Part shown: one piece after another, positions 35,003 through 46,766 of the stretch | Layout of the letters: the number at the start of each line of letters is the position of its first letter | Numbering within the stretch: position 1 is the stretch's first letter | NCBI GenBank assembly: GCA_958299035.1 | Contig: CATQJL010000223.1 | Span: 69,423,006-69,487,005, forward strand | Length of the DNA stretch: 64,000 nt | Direction: 5' to 3' | From: Cylicocyclus nassatus | Lineage: Eukaryota; Nematoda; Chromadorea; Rhabditida; Strongylidae | The notes under the pieces: model-generated | Database searches by the model: none | Told to the model about the DNA's origin: nothing | What the model saw: only the letters and a program-made list of their open reading frames with translations | Position numbers and translations under genes: made by a program

Positions 35003-35890
35003 GTTGCCAACGAACAACATTATTTTCCAAACTCTTATTTCGGAAAGCATTCAATTCCTTGTACTATATAATTCAGGCGCCTTTTCTCACTGTAGTAGTT
35101 GCGTATTAGACTACTGTACCACCATCTCTCACAAACCTTCAAACAGGCTCAAACTCTGCTATTAATGCGGCACGTACCCGCGTAAATTCACTTTTCCCAA
35201 TATATCAGAAGATGCTCCGCGCCGAGCTGACTCAGATCGCGTCTTTGGATACAGAATTTGTCCATTCTAAAGTTAGATATGGCCACGCAACGGTGATGCC
35301 ACATGAATCAGGCAAGCGTCCATATCTCACGAGACCATCCTCCGACTCATGCGTCCTCGCGATAGAAATCTACAACACCGCTCGTATTTTCTGAAAAAAA
35401 AGAAGCAAATCGAAGAACCACACGATTTGCGTCTCCCTTTTTTCAAAAAATACGAGCGGTGTTGTAGGTCGAAAAATGGCAGCAGCGGTATGCAGCACTT
35501 TTCGACGGCTTAAGAGCTAAGGAGCAATGTTTCACTACAGAATTCGTCAAGGCTGTTATAGAAAAATCCATGATGATTAGGAACAACGGGGCGGACGCTG
35601 TTGCTAACAAGTCGAACTCTATTTCAAAGCGTTTTAATTTTCACCACGACGCTTTTCCCTCCGTCTTATCGGTGATCATCCAGCTGGATGCGCGCATAGC
35701 ATTGATAGCAGAGTTTGAGCCTGTTTGAAGGTTTGTGAGAGACGGTGGTACAGTAGCTTGATATCCAACCACTACAATGACAAAAAGCGCCTGTATAATA
35801 CTGTACAAGAAAATGCCTTCTGAAATGAGAACTCTGGAGATAATGTTGCTTACAGATAAGCAGGAATAGAATGCTGTATGGTCGGCCAGT
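35003..35890. repeat. Composite inverted repeat with inner hairpin
   Basis: Outer arms 35,003-35,170 and 35,690-35,880 (for example ACAAACCTTCAAACAGGCTC at 35,131 and its complement at 35,717) enclose an inner hairpin 35,370-35,392 / 35,446-35,469 (CTACAACACCGCTCGTATTT). Between the two levels the sequences do not pair. A block at 35,225-35,285 resembles 29,533-29,600 (GATAYAGAATTYGTCCATTC). Confidence 0.75.
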
Positions 35891-36119
35891 GGTCCAATGG
35901 TTAGTAACAAGAAAAACCAACGAAAAAAAACTCGTAGACTAATCCAACGTTAGTACTGCCATCATAAAAAAACGCTCCGTCATAAATGTCATGTTTGAAA
36001 GGACAGACGAGCAAAACACAACGATTCTTAGAGAAGAAATGAACAAAAAAGGAAAAACAGTTGCAGTAGTTATGAAAATTTTTGACTTGCAACAGATCGA
36101 CTTGCGCTATTTTACGTTT

Positions 36120-36660
36120 GAAGGTAGCTGAATTTCCAGATAACAGTGCAGTATGCGGCAATCTGCCATGCCACCCAGTGTTCTGTTAAATAGAGTACTA
36201 AAGTTCGTAAAAAACGTTTCCTGTAAATACGTGGATAGTGTTTATTAAACCCACCCATCCTATTACTAGGCCTGAAAATCCAGTACTTACTTGCGGTGAG
36301 TTTGATTTCTTTACGAAAAAGACGAAAAGTGAAAATGAGGTCTAAATTTGTTCTTCCAGATTCCAGGCTTGTCATTTGCCAAAGACTTGAGGCAATTTTC
36401 ATAACTGGACATCTCTTCAAAAGCTAATGCTCTGCGACACCTTAGGAATAGAATGCGAGTAAATGTTTCTTGGAGTTTTCTAGTTTTAGGATGTCTTTCT
36501 TTGCAAAAAGATTCCATATGACCGAACAGTAATCGAGGTGCGGAAGTACGTACGCTCTATAGAGACGCTTTAGTAGTATGGGACTGTCAGTATGAACAGA
36601 TCGGAGAATTTCAAATAAAACTGAGTACGCACTGTTTACCACATTATCAATGTGATGCGA
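36120..36660 (-). pseudogene. CR1/Jockey-type LINE, 3' end of reverse transcriptase ORF (left arm)
   Basis: Minus-strand frames, shifted against each other, read SAYSVLFEILRSVHT, LYRAYVLPHLDYCSVIWN, FTRILFLRCR and LDLIFTFRLF. YVLP.L.Y.S..W.P followed by F.R is the conserved C-terminal part of LINE reverse transcriptases, after the palm. The 5' part is missing, as is usual for truncated LINE insertions. The mirror copy is at 63,660-64,000. Confidence 0.75.
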
Positions 36661-38640
36661 AAATTCCTGATTAATGCTAAATTTTCAAAGTCTTCCCAAA
36701 AATCTTGGAAAGGTATTATTCCAATCAAAGCTTGATAAATCGTCAAAGTTCATCCGAAAGTGAAATTGTCCCCTTTCACTGAGTACATCGATACATGAAA
36801 AAAAATGAGACCAATTTTGTGTTTATCGAAAAAGTCATGTAGGAATTCCTATTAATTAAGAAAGATTGGAATGGGAAGCATTGTTTTGAATGCCTGCAGT
36901 GAATGGACTTTACACTAGCGAGTTCATCGCCAAGCCATGTCAGTGTTTTGGTGCGTATCTTACAATGTCAATTCCTAATTCAAGAATGAATATTTACATG
37001 ATTTTTTCGATAACACGAATTTATTGGTCTCATCTTTTCATATCGATGTACTCGGTGAAAGGCGACAGTTTCGGTCTCAGATAAACTTTGATGATCTATC
37101 GAACATTCAACGGTATTTCGAGGCGTATAAAAGCGGAAATGCTGAGCAGCTTCATCCTTTGTGCATACGGTACTTCTTCATTTACTTTATAATTTCAGCA
37201 AAGCTTTTACCAAAATTTTGAGTTCTAATAACAATGCGTATTACCACTTGACATTCTGGCATCCGATGCTCTTCGCTTTCACAAACTCATTTCGCAACGC
37301 AATACACGCACATCTTAACGTTCAAGAAAAATTTTAAAAAATGAATAATAGTTGCCGGGTTTTGTTCTGTTTTTCTGCAAAAGTCACTGATTCAATAATC
37401 TATCATTTTTTTGCACAAGCGCGATAAAGAAGAACAGCCGTGAGCAAGATTTTTTTGGTCCTAAATCTTTTTTCTGTCTGTTGCAAGTGCCATTCGCCAT
37501 GGCTTCGATTCGTTTTACAAGTTTTAGCAAATTCTTGTATCATAGAGATTCTCAAGGGCATGTCGCGGCTCGAAACGCGAAAATCTGCATAATCAAAGTA
37601 TTCACTTTGGAGTTCACATAGCCTAAGCGCCTTCACATTTCGTTTAAATCTCGTGAGCGTAATTTGAAGGAGTTATGTCTGTAGAAAACATTTTTTACAC
37701 GACACACGAATTTTTGGCGAAATTCTTCACATAACTAAAATTGTCATAAATTTACGTATACCTACAGCAATATGTAATTCCACTGACCATCCCTTTCTTA
37801 AAGAATGGAATCAAGCCTCAGTTCTAGAAGTGAGCTCAATATTCTCGGCTGCAGGAAGAAACTCGAAATGCTCGTTGAATCGCTTCGCACTATGGTAAAA
37901 ATGTACCCCTTATTGTGAAGCAAAATAAGTCACTAAAGGCGGGCGATTTTTGCAATGTTGCCACAAAGGCTCTTCTGCTCACTCATCCTTGTTGAACACC
38001 TAACAAACATAGGCTTATCAAGCTGGCTGATTAGCTGCAAAAAATGTGTTTTCAAGATTATTATGTACCGCTCATAAGAAATAAGTGATGAGTCATATCA
38101 GTAGTTTTTCCTTCGCCACTTGAGAACCGATTCATATAATTGCTCAACAAATTTTGAAATATACAATATTCATACAATCGATATAAGTTTAATGACCTGG
38201 TTACTGAACGATTGAAACTTGTGCTGATCTGACGTCTTTATAGAGATTCATTCTTGCTAAGGAAATGAAAAAAGCTCGATTTCTTGTCTTCTACTGCTTG
38301 TCTAGAAATGATTTTGAATAGCACTAACATTGCTCATCCAGAATGAGCAGATAGAACTTATACTACTAATTGTGCCGAAGGTATTTTTGGAGAGAAAACT
38401 AAAAAACGATAAATCTTTTTACTGCTTCCATCTATTTTATAAGTACATACTCTTAGATGGTATGATAAAATATGTAGCTTTCTTCGTCTAAGATAATCAG
38501 TGGGTCACATGAGACAGCAAGAAATTGTGGAATTTTGATTGCGCGACGAAACTTCTGGCCAGCCTAGTATCAAAAACAATTCAGTTGACTTCGCTAAAGT
38601 TCTGTGAATGTTTGCTTATTAAACTAAGAATACACTATAA
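36661..38640. other. Left-arm sequence without supported gene
   Basis: Nothing recognised apart from palindrome membership. A minus-strand frame (37,636-37,403, 77 codons) is conserved in the other arm with one change, but so is all the surrounding sequence. Confidence 0.4.
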
Positions 38641-38657
38641 TATCAATTTTCTTCAGT

Positions 38658-39039
38658 ATGATACTCATTCCGGCACTCTTTCTCACTGCGCTTTTGGCGT
38701 GTTTTCAAAAGGGAGAAGCGATGGACGAATCCAGCCAGTGGGCCGAGGAAGGGCAAGAAAGGCAACTGAGTGTGAGTGTCTCTTGTTTTCTCAAATGTCT
38801 TTGTCGAGCTTGTTCTTTCGTAGTGCGAATCAACATGTCCAACACAATGTAGCCGTCATGACTGGTTCATCGACCTAGTACAGCTCTTAGAAAAAGGACA
38901 ACCAAGAGAAGCTGTGCAAAGAGCATTGGGAAGGGTGACAAGAAAAAATGAAATCCGGGGGTTGGAGGAGGTCCGTGATGCAAGAAGAGCTTGCGTAGCA
39001 ACAAGAAAAGGAATCTGGAGGTGTATCTGTAGTAAATGA
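38658..39039 (+). CDS. Small secreted cysteine-containing protein, two exons, intact copy
   Basis: A 109-residue protein. Exon 1 (38,658-38,771, 38 codons) starts MILIPALFLTALLACFQKGEA, a clear signal peptide with a hydrophobic core, then an acidic stretch. A 52-bp intron (38,772-38,823) begins GTGAGT and ends TTCTTTCGTAG. Exon 2 (38,824-39,039) has no ATG; it opens CESTCPTQCSRHDWF and ends with a basic helix-rich tail and RRACVATRKGIWRCICSK. Six Cys outside the signal: C-x3-C-x3-C, then about 45 residues, C-x8-C-x-C. The ATG lies one base after TTTTCTTCAG (acceptor at 38,655-38,656), as expected for trans-splicing or a 5' UTR intron. AATAAA lies at 39,070-39,075. Function unknown; no family recognised. 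The C-x3-C and C-x-C spacings recall CSalpha-beta peptides, but the long gap does not fit. Confidence 0.78.
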
Positions 39040-39069
39040 ACAGAACGTAGTGTTTCGGAGTCACTCTCC

Positions 39070-39075
39070 AATAAA
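39070..39075 (+). terminator. Polyadenylation signal AATAAA
   Basis: 31 bases after the stop codon of the secreted-protein gene, in the same orientation. The mirrored copy (TTTATT on the plus strand) is at 60,531-60,536. Confidence 0.65.
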
Positions 39076-41722
39076 CTGTTGCCTAATTGAGCGTTGCTGC
39101 ATACATTAGACTTCAACATATTTGATCTGGTACAAAACTTCATGTGATCAGTATGCGTTTCTTTATTTGAGTTGCATATGCTGTCTGTGCAATGGTTTTG
39201 AGGAAGCGCGAGATGGCGCATAGAATTTGCGGATGTAAGTGAGATCGGATCAGAAAAGTAGCGGCATTACCTTCAGGGATGGCTCCAGCTAATAATATTT
39301 TCACCCTGACCCTAAAAACGTCGCTGTTCATGGCTGCTTCTCAAAAATACTGTAGCAATACTGTATATAATGAACTTCGTAATTTTAGTCAAAAATTCTC
39401 AACTTCTTCGCAAAAGATTGTCCCACAAGGCAGACAGTTTAAAATGGGTGTTGAATCTGCAAACTGTATTCCACTGATAGCCAAAAGCTAATTTGTTGGT
39501 GCTTACGGAAACAAGGCGGGGGGGGGAAGGGGCAACGCTACAAAGGTATACTAGCAATTTGTCTTTAAGCAGATGCCCAATGCCATATGGACCGCATAAA
39601 CCTACGCATGTCATTCGAAGTTGGTTCTAAACAATTTTTCTACTGATATTTGGGAATCACACATTCGTTGCTGTACTGTTTAATCATGCACAATAACAGA
39701 CATTTGAGTTAGACGCTTCACAAAAAAACTCTGACACTTTCCTGCATACTGTGAATTTTTGAAAGAGGAACAGGAAGAATATATTATGTAAACATCCGCG
39801 GTTAGTTGTATATATTGGCACATTATGCGTTCAAAATGGCTTCAACAGCAATGCTTGTAGCTCACTATAGAGAATGGTGACCTTCTTCATCGCACAGTTC
39901 TGTCCCAGACTTTTTTATTTGCATTAGAAGTGCTCTACTAAGGGTTAAGCAGCTGTATTTCTGAATTTTAGTGAGTTCATGGGTCGTCAGCAAACTTTTG
40001 GAACCACCGACTATAAGGATTGCTAATCTTGGGTGCTCACATCTTTTCTGTTAGTAATATTTGTCAGGTGAATTTTGAATTATTTTAGCTCAAAAATCTA
40101 GCAGCGCCTTGGCGCATACAGAAGGATAAGAAATGCCTTTATCGAATATTATGGAGCCTGACAGGGCAGGTTTTAGCAAAGAAATGGTTCAAATTACAAT
40201 ATCCTTTGATTTGGTATTTGATTGCTTCATGGAGATTAACTTATGATATTTGTTGCACTAGGCTGCTCATTGTTCGTACATTAGAAAGTGCTTTTTTAGA
40301 TCTTTCCACACATCAAATTCAATTCATCGTTATAAGATGCCATCAATTCTCATAAGGGAGCATTGCCATGTGAAAAAAGACAGGTTTTGAAAAAGAACGC
40401 TGTAAAGCTTTCGAGTGCTTGCGTCTTCCTAAACATGGTTTCTCGCAAAACTCATTACTGTCTAATAGCAAAGGAATTGCAACACCTAGAAACTAAGATC
40501 ATGGAAAAAGGTCGACAATGAAATTTATGACATTTTTAACTCGTAAATCCAAAGCGGACAAAACTTATGCAGCAGCCTGATATAGGCATCGTACATGTTA
40601 ATCAACTCGAAGGCAATGTTGCTGTACGACTTTTGACTGTATGGATAATTGCAAAAAGTCTTATATCATGGTCTGCATTTAGCAAACCAAATTATTGGGT
40701 CGTCCTCAAAATTTGTGCCTTTTCTCAACCTAATTGACAGGCAATATACACGGACGATGAGCTAGTTGAATGACATTAACATTTCAGCTCCATGCTTTTT
40801 TGGCCCTTCAGTCTGCTTTTTCTAGAAAGATAAAAAAAATTTTGTCAAGTCCACTTCTCTGAGAATGTAAGATGTGTGATACATTGAATGCGAGAGTCCT
40901 TGATGCAATTAGGATTTCAGATTCCAAAACTTATTTTATACACACGTAAAACTGTTGTGTTGGTTTTACTTGCAAAGCTCTGACGGCCCAGAAAGCAAAA
41001 TAGCTCTGGTGCAGCTTAAAGTAAACTGCTTCGATAGTTGAAGCTCGAGAATTGATGTTCTACATACAAGATCCAACCTAGCCAAATAAAGAATTTGTTG
41101 TTAATCTTTTAGCAGATTTAGAAATTACTCATCAGGAATAAAAACTTCTGCATCAAAATGTTCGGTCTATCTGTCTTATCATAAATTTTTCAAAAGTCAG
41201 TATTAGATAAAAATAGATAATATGGACATGGCAAAACGGTGAGTTCAAACTTTGGCGATTATTTGAGTTACAAGCAAGCATTGATTGGGAGCGCAGCACC
41301 TGAATTGAGAAAGAAAAGCTATTTTGATAATCGCCAAAACTATGGATTTTGATCTGAAACGACTTATATTTTTGCCTAAGTAAAAATCTCGCATTAGAAG
41401 AATAAGAAATATCTAGCATTTCTCCTTTTTATCCTTTGTATTATAGCACGAGTGCATTTTCTCCGCTAGAATATTTCAGTGTTCTAGATTTTTTCTGACT
41501 TGGAACCCAAATATGAACGAGGTTATGCTAGATTACAGGTTTTCTTGCATGCATTAGAAATTAAGTTCGATGTAGAAACGAACGATGCAAGGAAACTTAT
41601 GTTGCATTCGGAATAATCAATAATGATCAATATATACCAATAATAATAATAATTAATCAATCTACGGCTGATTCCGCACTTAGTGGTGACTCTGTTAAAT
41701 CGACTCTAGCTTTCAGGACTTA
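39076..41722. other. Left-arm sequence without supported gene
   Basis: Apparently non-repetitive apart from the palindrome. A G-run lies at 39,518-39,524. Frames found here are mirrored in the right arm because the DNA is, not through separate coding constraint. Confidence 0.4.
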
Positions 41723-41938
41723 CCCTATTTTCAGGTGTATAAGCCGCACTTTTTCAAATATTCGCCCGGGCTGCTCAGCCGCTTCATTGTGTTTCGAGAA
41801 GCGATCCTTATACCGCACGATACTTTCAGGCAATACGCAGCGCACTATAGGGTCCTTTAGATGCGAGGTCCATTGATGTGTTCGGGCTGCTCGATGTAAG
41901 CTAGGACCACCCCGCGGCTTATACACCTGAAAATAGGG
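41723..41938. mobile_element. TA-flanked MITE, pogo/Tigger-like ends (216 bp), left arm
   Basis: Ends CCCTATTTTCAGGTGTATAA and complement, TA at 41,721-41,722 and 41,939-41,940. The GTGTATAAGCCGC word resembles Tigger/pogo-type terminal repeats. Present at the same place in the right arm (57,313-57,528), so it inserted before the arms duplicated. Confidence 0.85.
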
Positions 41939-42278
41939 TACATGGAATTGGTTGTATAGATGTTTCAATAAAGTTATTGAGCGAGGAAGGTTTCATGAAA
42001 CGTTACCATCCCAGCTGTCTGCTCCACCGAATCTGCGAATCGGCGATAGTGTCACGAAAAAAATAAAGATTATTTTTTGAAGTAGCACTTTTGTGATGCT
42101 TCGTACATGTTTCTTCGAAAAAATTTGTTAAGGGCTAGATTCAGTTTTTTTCAATGGATTACTTCAAACTGTGTAGAATAGTAATGAAAAAGTTTCAATA
42201 CCTTTCATTTCACCAAACTTTGTTTGATGTGACATACATCAAAGGGTACAAAAGGAATTTTAAGGAAATATTAAGGAC

Positions 42279-42680
42279 CCATTCTCGGGGGGGGGGGGGG
42301 GCCCTCCCCCCCTCGGACAGCCACTGGTGGCTTGAAACTTTCCCACGGAAAAATCAGATAAAAATCTATTACGTTTAGTATGAAGCTTTGAATTTGGATG
42401 TCAGAACGAACTTATTTATTAGCCATCCCAGTAGATTATAAAAATTAGCGCAAACAAATCGGATCAAACTATCCTTAAAATTTCCTTGAAATTCCTTTTG
42501 TACCCAAATGAATTTGAATCTTAAGGAAATTTTGAGGATAGTTTGATCCGATTTGTTTGCGTTAATTATAATCTACTGGGATGGCTAATAAATAAGTTCG
42601 TTCTGACATCCAAATTCAAAGCTTCATACTAAACGTAGTAGATTTTTATCTGATTTTTCCGTGAGAAAGTTTCAAGCCAC
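42279..42680. repeat. Internal palindrome with G/C homopolymers, left arm
   Basis: Centre near 42,503. CCACTGGTGGCTTGAAAC at 42,321 mirrors GTTTCAAGCCACCAGTGG ending at 42,686. The left half ends in GGACAGCCACTG, a copy of the end of the neighbouring hAT element, plus the complement of its target site. So the inverted copy includes both transposon end and flank. G runs of 14 or so flank it. Confidence 0.82.
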
Positions 42681-43067
42681 CAGTGGCGGTCCGGGGGGGG
42701 GGAGGCGGGGGGAGGGGGGGGCGGGGGACGCCCCCCCCCCCTTCCAGAGAATGGGTCGCGAAATTTTTGAAACTTACCTATATGGATTATAAAAATGTGC
42801 AAACGACTTGTTTATTTTTGTAAATAATTAACGTAATTTTTAAAATTTCTTAAAAATTCAAATTAGCCTTATAAAAAAATTTTTTTCGTCGGAGGCGTGG
42901 CTGACGCCACGCCCCCTTTTTCCAGATTTTAGGGGTTGGGGACCCGCAAAAATTTTGAGAAGTGCTCTTAAAAATTTTTCGGAGTGAGTGGCTAACGCCA
43001 CGCACCTTCATTTGGAAAAAAAATTTCCGCGCCCCCCCCCCGGTCCGAAATCCTGGGACCGCCACTG
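42681..43067. mobile_element. Non-autonomous hAT element (387 bp), left arm
   Basis: Starts CAGTGGCGGTCC, ends GGACCGCCACTG, perfect 8-bp duplication CAAGCCAC at 42,673-42,680 and 43,068-43,075. Contains long G/C runs. Mirrored at 56,186-56,572. Confidence 0.92.
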
Positions 43068-43075
43068 CAAGCCAC

Positions 43076-46000
43076 TACTCTCAAACATCAAGTCAAGATT
43101 TTTCGTCGCCAAAAAATGGCAGCTATGCCCTTGTTCAGACTTCCGAAGTATATCTTGCTTTTTTTTCTAGCTTTCATTCTCAGCCAGTGTTGAATACACA
43201 GGCGAGTAACTTGGTGTCTCGATATATACAGCCTTTGGCTAAATGGCAAACCATTAACGAAGTTGTGCTCTGCTGTTTGTAAAGTTCGGCAACCGAAAAG
43301 CTGAAAAATTCCATGCATTCGCGCGTGGAAGTCATTCTGAGCAATTCAGATCACTCGAATTTGACCGTCTGTGTCCAAGCAAATGGTTAAAATTCAACAA
43401 TTTGTTGTGTGAGTACCAAATGGTTTCAGAGTGACTTCAATCAGAGCCTGATTTTTCGAAAATTTGAGGATAAAATCTGTAGATTAAACTTTCCTGCTGC
43501 ATTCAATAACAGAAACTTTTTTTTTTGAGAAAACAGAGTTAACCATTCAATTTTACTTGATTTTCTCTTTCCAGTACTACCTTATGTACACACAAAAACT
43601 GATTTGTGACATTTTTACACAAAACTAAACTTTTTAAGACTCAAAAAAACTTAAATACGACACAACTTATTTCCTAGCCAACCTAATAAAATTGAAAAAC
43701 AATAGATATTATTACTTGAACTCTTTGAGTAGAAGCGAATGCAACCTACCTACCCTGTACGATTTTCCAGAATCGAAGTTAAATAACGAAAGACATTCTA
43801 AGCTAGTTTGGTAACCTCTTTCCCAGTTTACAAAAGATACTATTATTTACCAAAATGCCGCACAATTTGATTTTTTACCGTTTTCACTTACTCCCGCAAC
43901 AACTCATGCTCCTCGTTTCTCAAATAAGATTTGCTCTATCAATCGACAAGCTCTACAAAATACATCCAGAAATTCGCTCAAAATTTGTTTTCTATAAAGT
44001 TTAGAGCCGAATTTTCAAAAGAATTGAATACCCGAAAAGTTGAGAAAAAAGTATCTCCGAATAAAAAACTTCTACGGAATTTCTACTGGCTCAAACATGT
44101 ACTACCCATATCCACGATTTATGTATACTTTTGCTCATCTTTTCTGTGGCTAGAAAAAGAGAAAATAATTTTTATATTTTTGCCAAAGCCGCACTGGGTT
44201 AGTACCACTTTGTTAATTCTATATTATCTTTCGGGAGTATATGTATGACTTTTGCCTTTTAACAACTACGAATTTTTGCCTCAACATTATTGCTCAAGCT
44301 TGCCTTTTACATGCGATGTATTTGAAGAGTAATGTTAAATTTAGCGCGAAAAATCGGGAACGAGACTTTTAAGAACCCGTAGAACTTTAGACGGAATAAT
44401 TTCCTCTTAACTTCGGACATCTAAACTTCCTAGATTTTCGCTACGATTATGTAGAACAAACCTTGAGCAAACATTTGGGAGCTGTCTAGAGTTTGCTTTG
44501 CTCTGACTAATGCTACCGAAAACTTGTTTGAGAAACAAAAAGGGTATAGTTATTGCGAAAGTAAAAACGGTAAAAAATTGTGAGACTAACACCGCATATC
44601 AAGGTTCGTTCATAAAAATCTATTTTGTCTTGCACGATGCAGAATGACACAATTTTCCAGCTGTACGAAATCGTAAATATCTTTTGGAGGAATCGAACAA
44701 ATCAATCTTAAAATATAGCAACACCTCGGCAATGGATGTTCTAGAGGCATCCATGTATGCATGTTAATCCAGTGCCACAGTCACAGTTGCGGAGTTATTT
44801 CTGAGTTAAGCTGTGAGCGGACAAGAAACTTATAAACGAGAGTTTTTATGTGAAGATGTCAAGTTCCAGACCGCGTCTGAAATGCCTGTATGAAAAAATT
44901 ATCAATTACTTGAAACCAGCTTAATGAAAAAAGCTACTTATTTTTACGTAAAATGACAAGTTTTTTATATCTTCGGCTATATTATTAGGTCATTCCGAAC
45001 GTAATTTCGCATTTTTCAGACGGATGCCACATACGATGGAACAAAGATTTCTAAGAGCTCTTGGTAGCATTCGATGCAGAATTTTATTCTCTTTCTAACG
45101 GTTCGGAATTGTTGCAAAACAGTCAATGAGCTTTCAGAAAATAACCAAAATTTGCGACCCGTGCTTTTTGAGATGGTCAAGTTTCACGACTTTTTAAAAC
45201 TTTCATATCAATCTTCAGAAGGAGTTCAAGTAACGATTCGATAGAGTAAACCCTATAGAATACAGAACTGCTTTTTTCTTCTTTCCATAGCTTGTCATAC
45301 ATATTTAACAGAATTTTAACTGATGCTACCGATTTTCATATTTGGGCAGCTAAATCCTCGTAGAACATCAAGAGAAGAGCAGCTCGCGCACTATTCGATG
45401 CAGCATTTTCTCCTCTTTCTGAAAGGTGTTTTTTGTTTCCGATTCGTTTAGTTTCCGGAGACGAAATCATCATAACTCATTTCTTCAGCGAGCCCCAGGC
45501 TGTTACCGAAAAACTCGAAATTTGATATTTCGAACCCGTAAACCCTCACATGCTTTGTAAAATTTATGCTATCTCATAGTACTATTTTGGTAGTCTCAAA
45601 TTCCGAAAAATTATGATGTTTGATGCGATTGTGGCTGAGGTGGGCCTGCCAAAATCCGATGGTTCTATTAAAAAATCTTTTAAAAAATTACGGCGAGATA
45701 CAAGGAAGAGAAAAAAGTAGTACTGTATTCTATAAGGTTTACTCTATCGAATCGTTACTTGCGATCCTTCTGAGGATTGATATGAAAATTTTAAAAAATC
45801 ATAAAATTTAACCATCTCAAAAAGCATGGATTGCAGGTTTTGGTCATTTTCTGAAAGTTCATTGACTGTTTTGCAAAAATTCCGTAACCTTTAGAAAGAG
45901 AATGAAATTCTGCATCGAATGCTACCAAGATTTCTCAGTAATCTTTGTTCCATCGTATGTGGCGTCCGTTTGAAAAAAGCGAAATTACTTTCGGAATGAC

Positions 46001-46702
46001 CTAATATGAACCTCGATAAACTTGCAAAAACATTTTTTATACCTGCAATGAGCTTTTCCAGCAACTTATCAATCCATTGGAAATAAATATTGGGATATTG
46101 AAGTTTTATCCGTTTTTTGATCGATTGATTTTTGATCTGAGGATTTTTGTCCAAAACTTATAGAACGCTGAAGATGAACGATGTTACCGGCAGAGTTTAG
46201 CAGTTTAAAAGTGACGAAACGACGTCAATTGTCCTAGATTAGCAAATATTTTATCCTATCATTTTCAAAAGGTCCTGCTCAAGTAAAAATCTCTTTGGCT
46301 ACATTACACTTACTTCAGATTATATAGATCAAGCTTTCAGAGTCTGCAGTAGTTGTTTGTTCGGGAGAAACCCGTACTTTTTGGAAATTTGCAGCGCGTA
46401 GAATTACTGAAAATTCCATCGCTGATTCTTCAGAGCAATCGTCAATTTGCAAAATGGTATTCCATAACAATAGCTTCAACTCGTAGGAACATCTAAAGCT
46501 TCCATTTTTTGCTGCAGTTGAATGTTAACTGACCTTATCGAAAGACAATCTTTTCCAAATGATTATCCAAACCTCCAAGAAGCAGATCAGAGGAATTCAA
46601 GAGCACTATTATAAAAATTGAAAATTTCTCCATTTGTATTATAATTACTTCTTTCCGGAACTCAAAAAATCCTGACGTCAGCCGAAATTTGAAAAAAAAT
46701 GA
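43076..46702. other. Inner left arm, no supported gene
   Basis: Two short direct or inverted copies of an internal sequence exist: TTCTCTTTCTAAMGGTT and flanking bases occur both at 45,080-45,330 and, inverted, at 45,700-46,010. That is a smaller palindrome inside the arm (centre near 45,510). No coding gene recognised. Confidence 0.5.
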
Positions 46703-46764
46703 ACTGGTGTGAGATTCTTTAGGTGTTTGATCCTGTCTGACCCGGCTGCTCTACATTGACATGA
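46703..46764 (-). repeat. Inverted fragment of the RTE LINE at the palindrome centre
   Basis: The segment from TGGTGTGAGATTCTTTAGG to ACATTGACATGA is the complement of 48,312-48,378, apart from a small deletion. It places a piece of the RTE element, reversed, on the other side of the Tc1-like element. Confidence 0.85.
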
Positions 46765-46766
46765 TA

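Larger units (their letters stand above)
36326..46702. repeat. Left arm of giant palindrome
   Basis: Features mirror those of 52,553-64,000 with opposite strand. The sum of mirrored coordinates is constant, 99,250 to 99,254, from 39.4 to 46.2 kb. It becomes 99,614 outside the right-arm insertion and about 100,291 outside the right-arm MITE. Several mirrored frames (for example 46,154-45,891 with 53,100-53,363; 41,419-41,153 with 57,831-58,097) translate identically. 36,326 pairs with the last base of the window, so the true outer end may lie further left. Confidence 0.93.
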
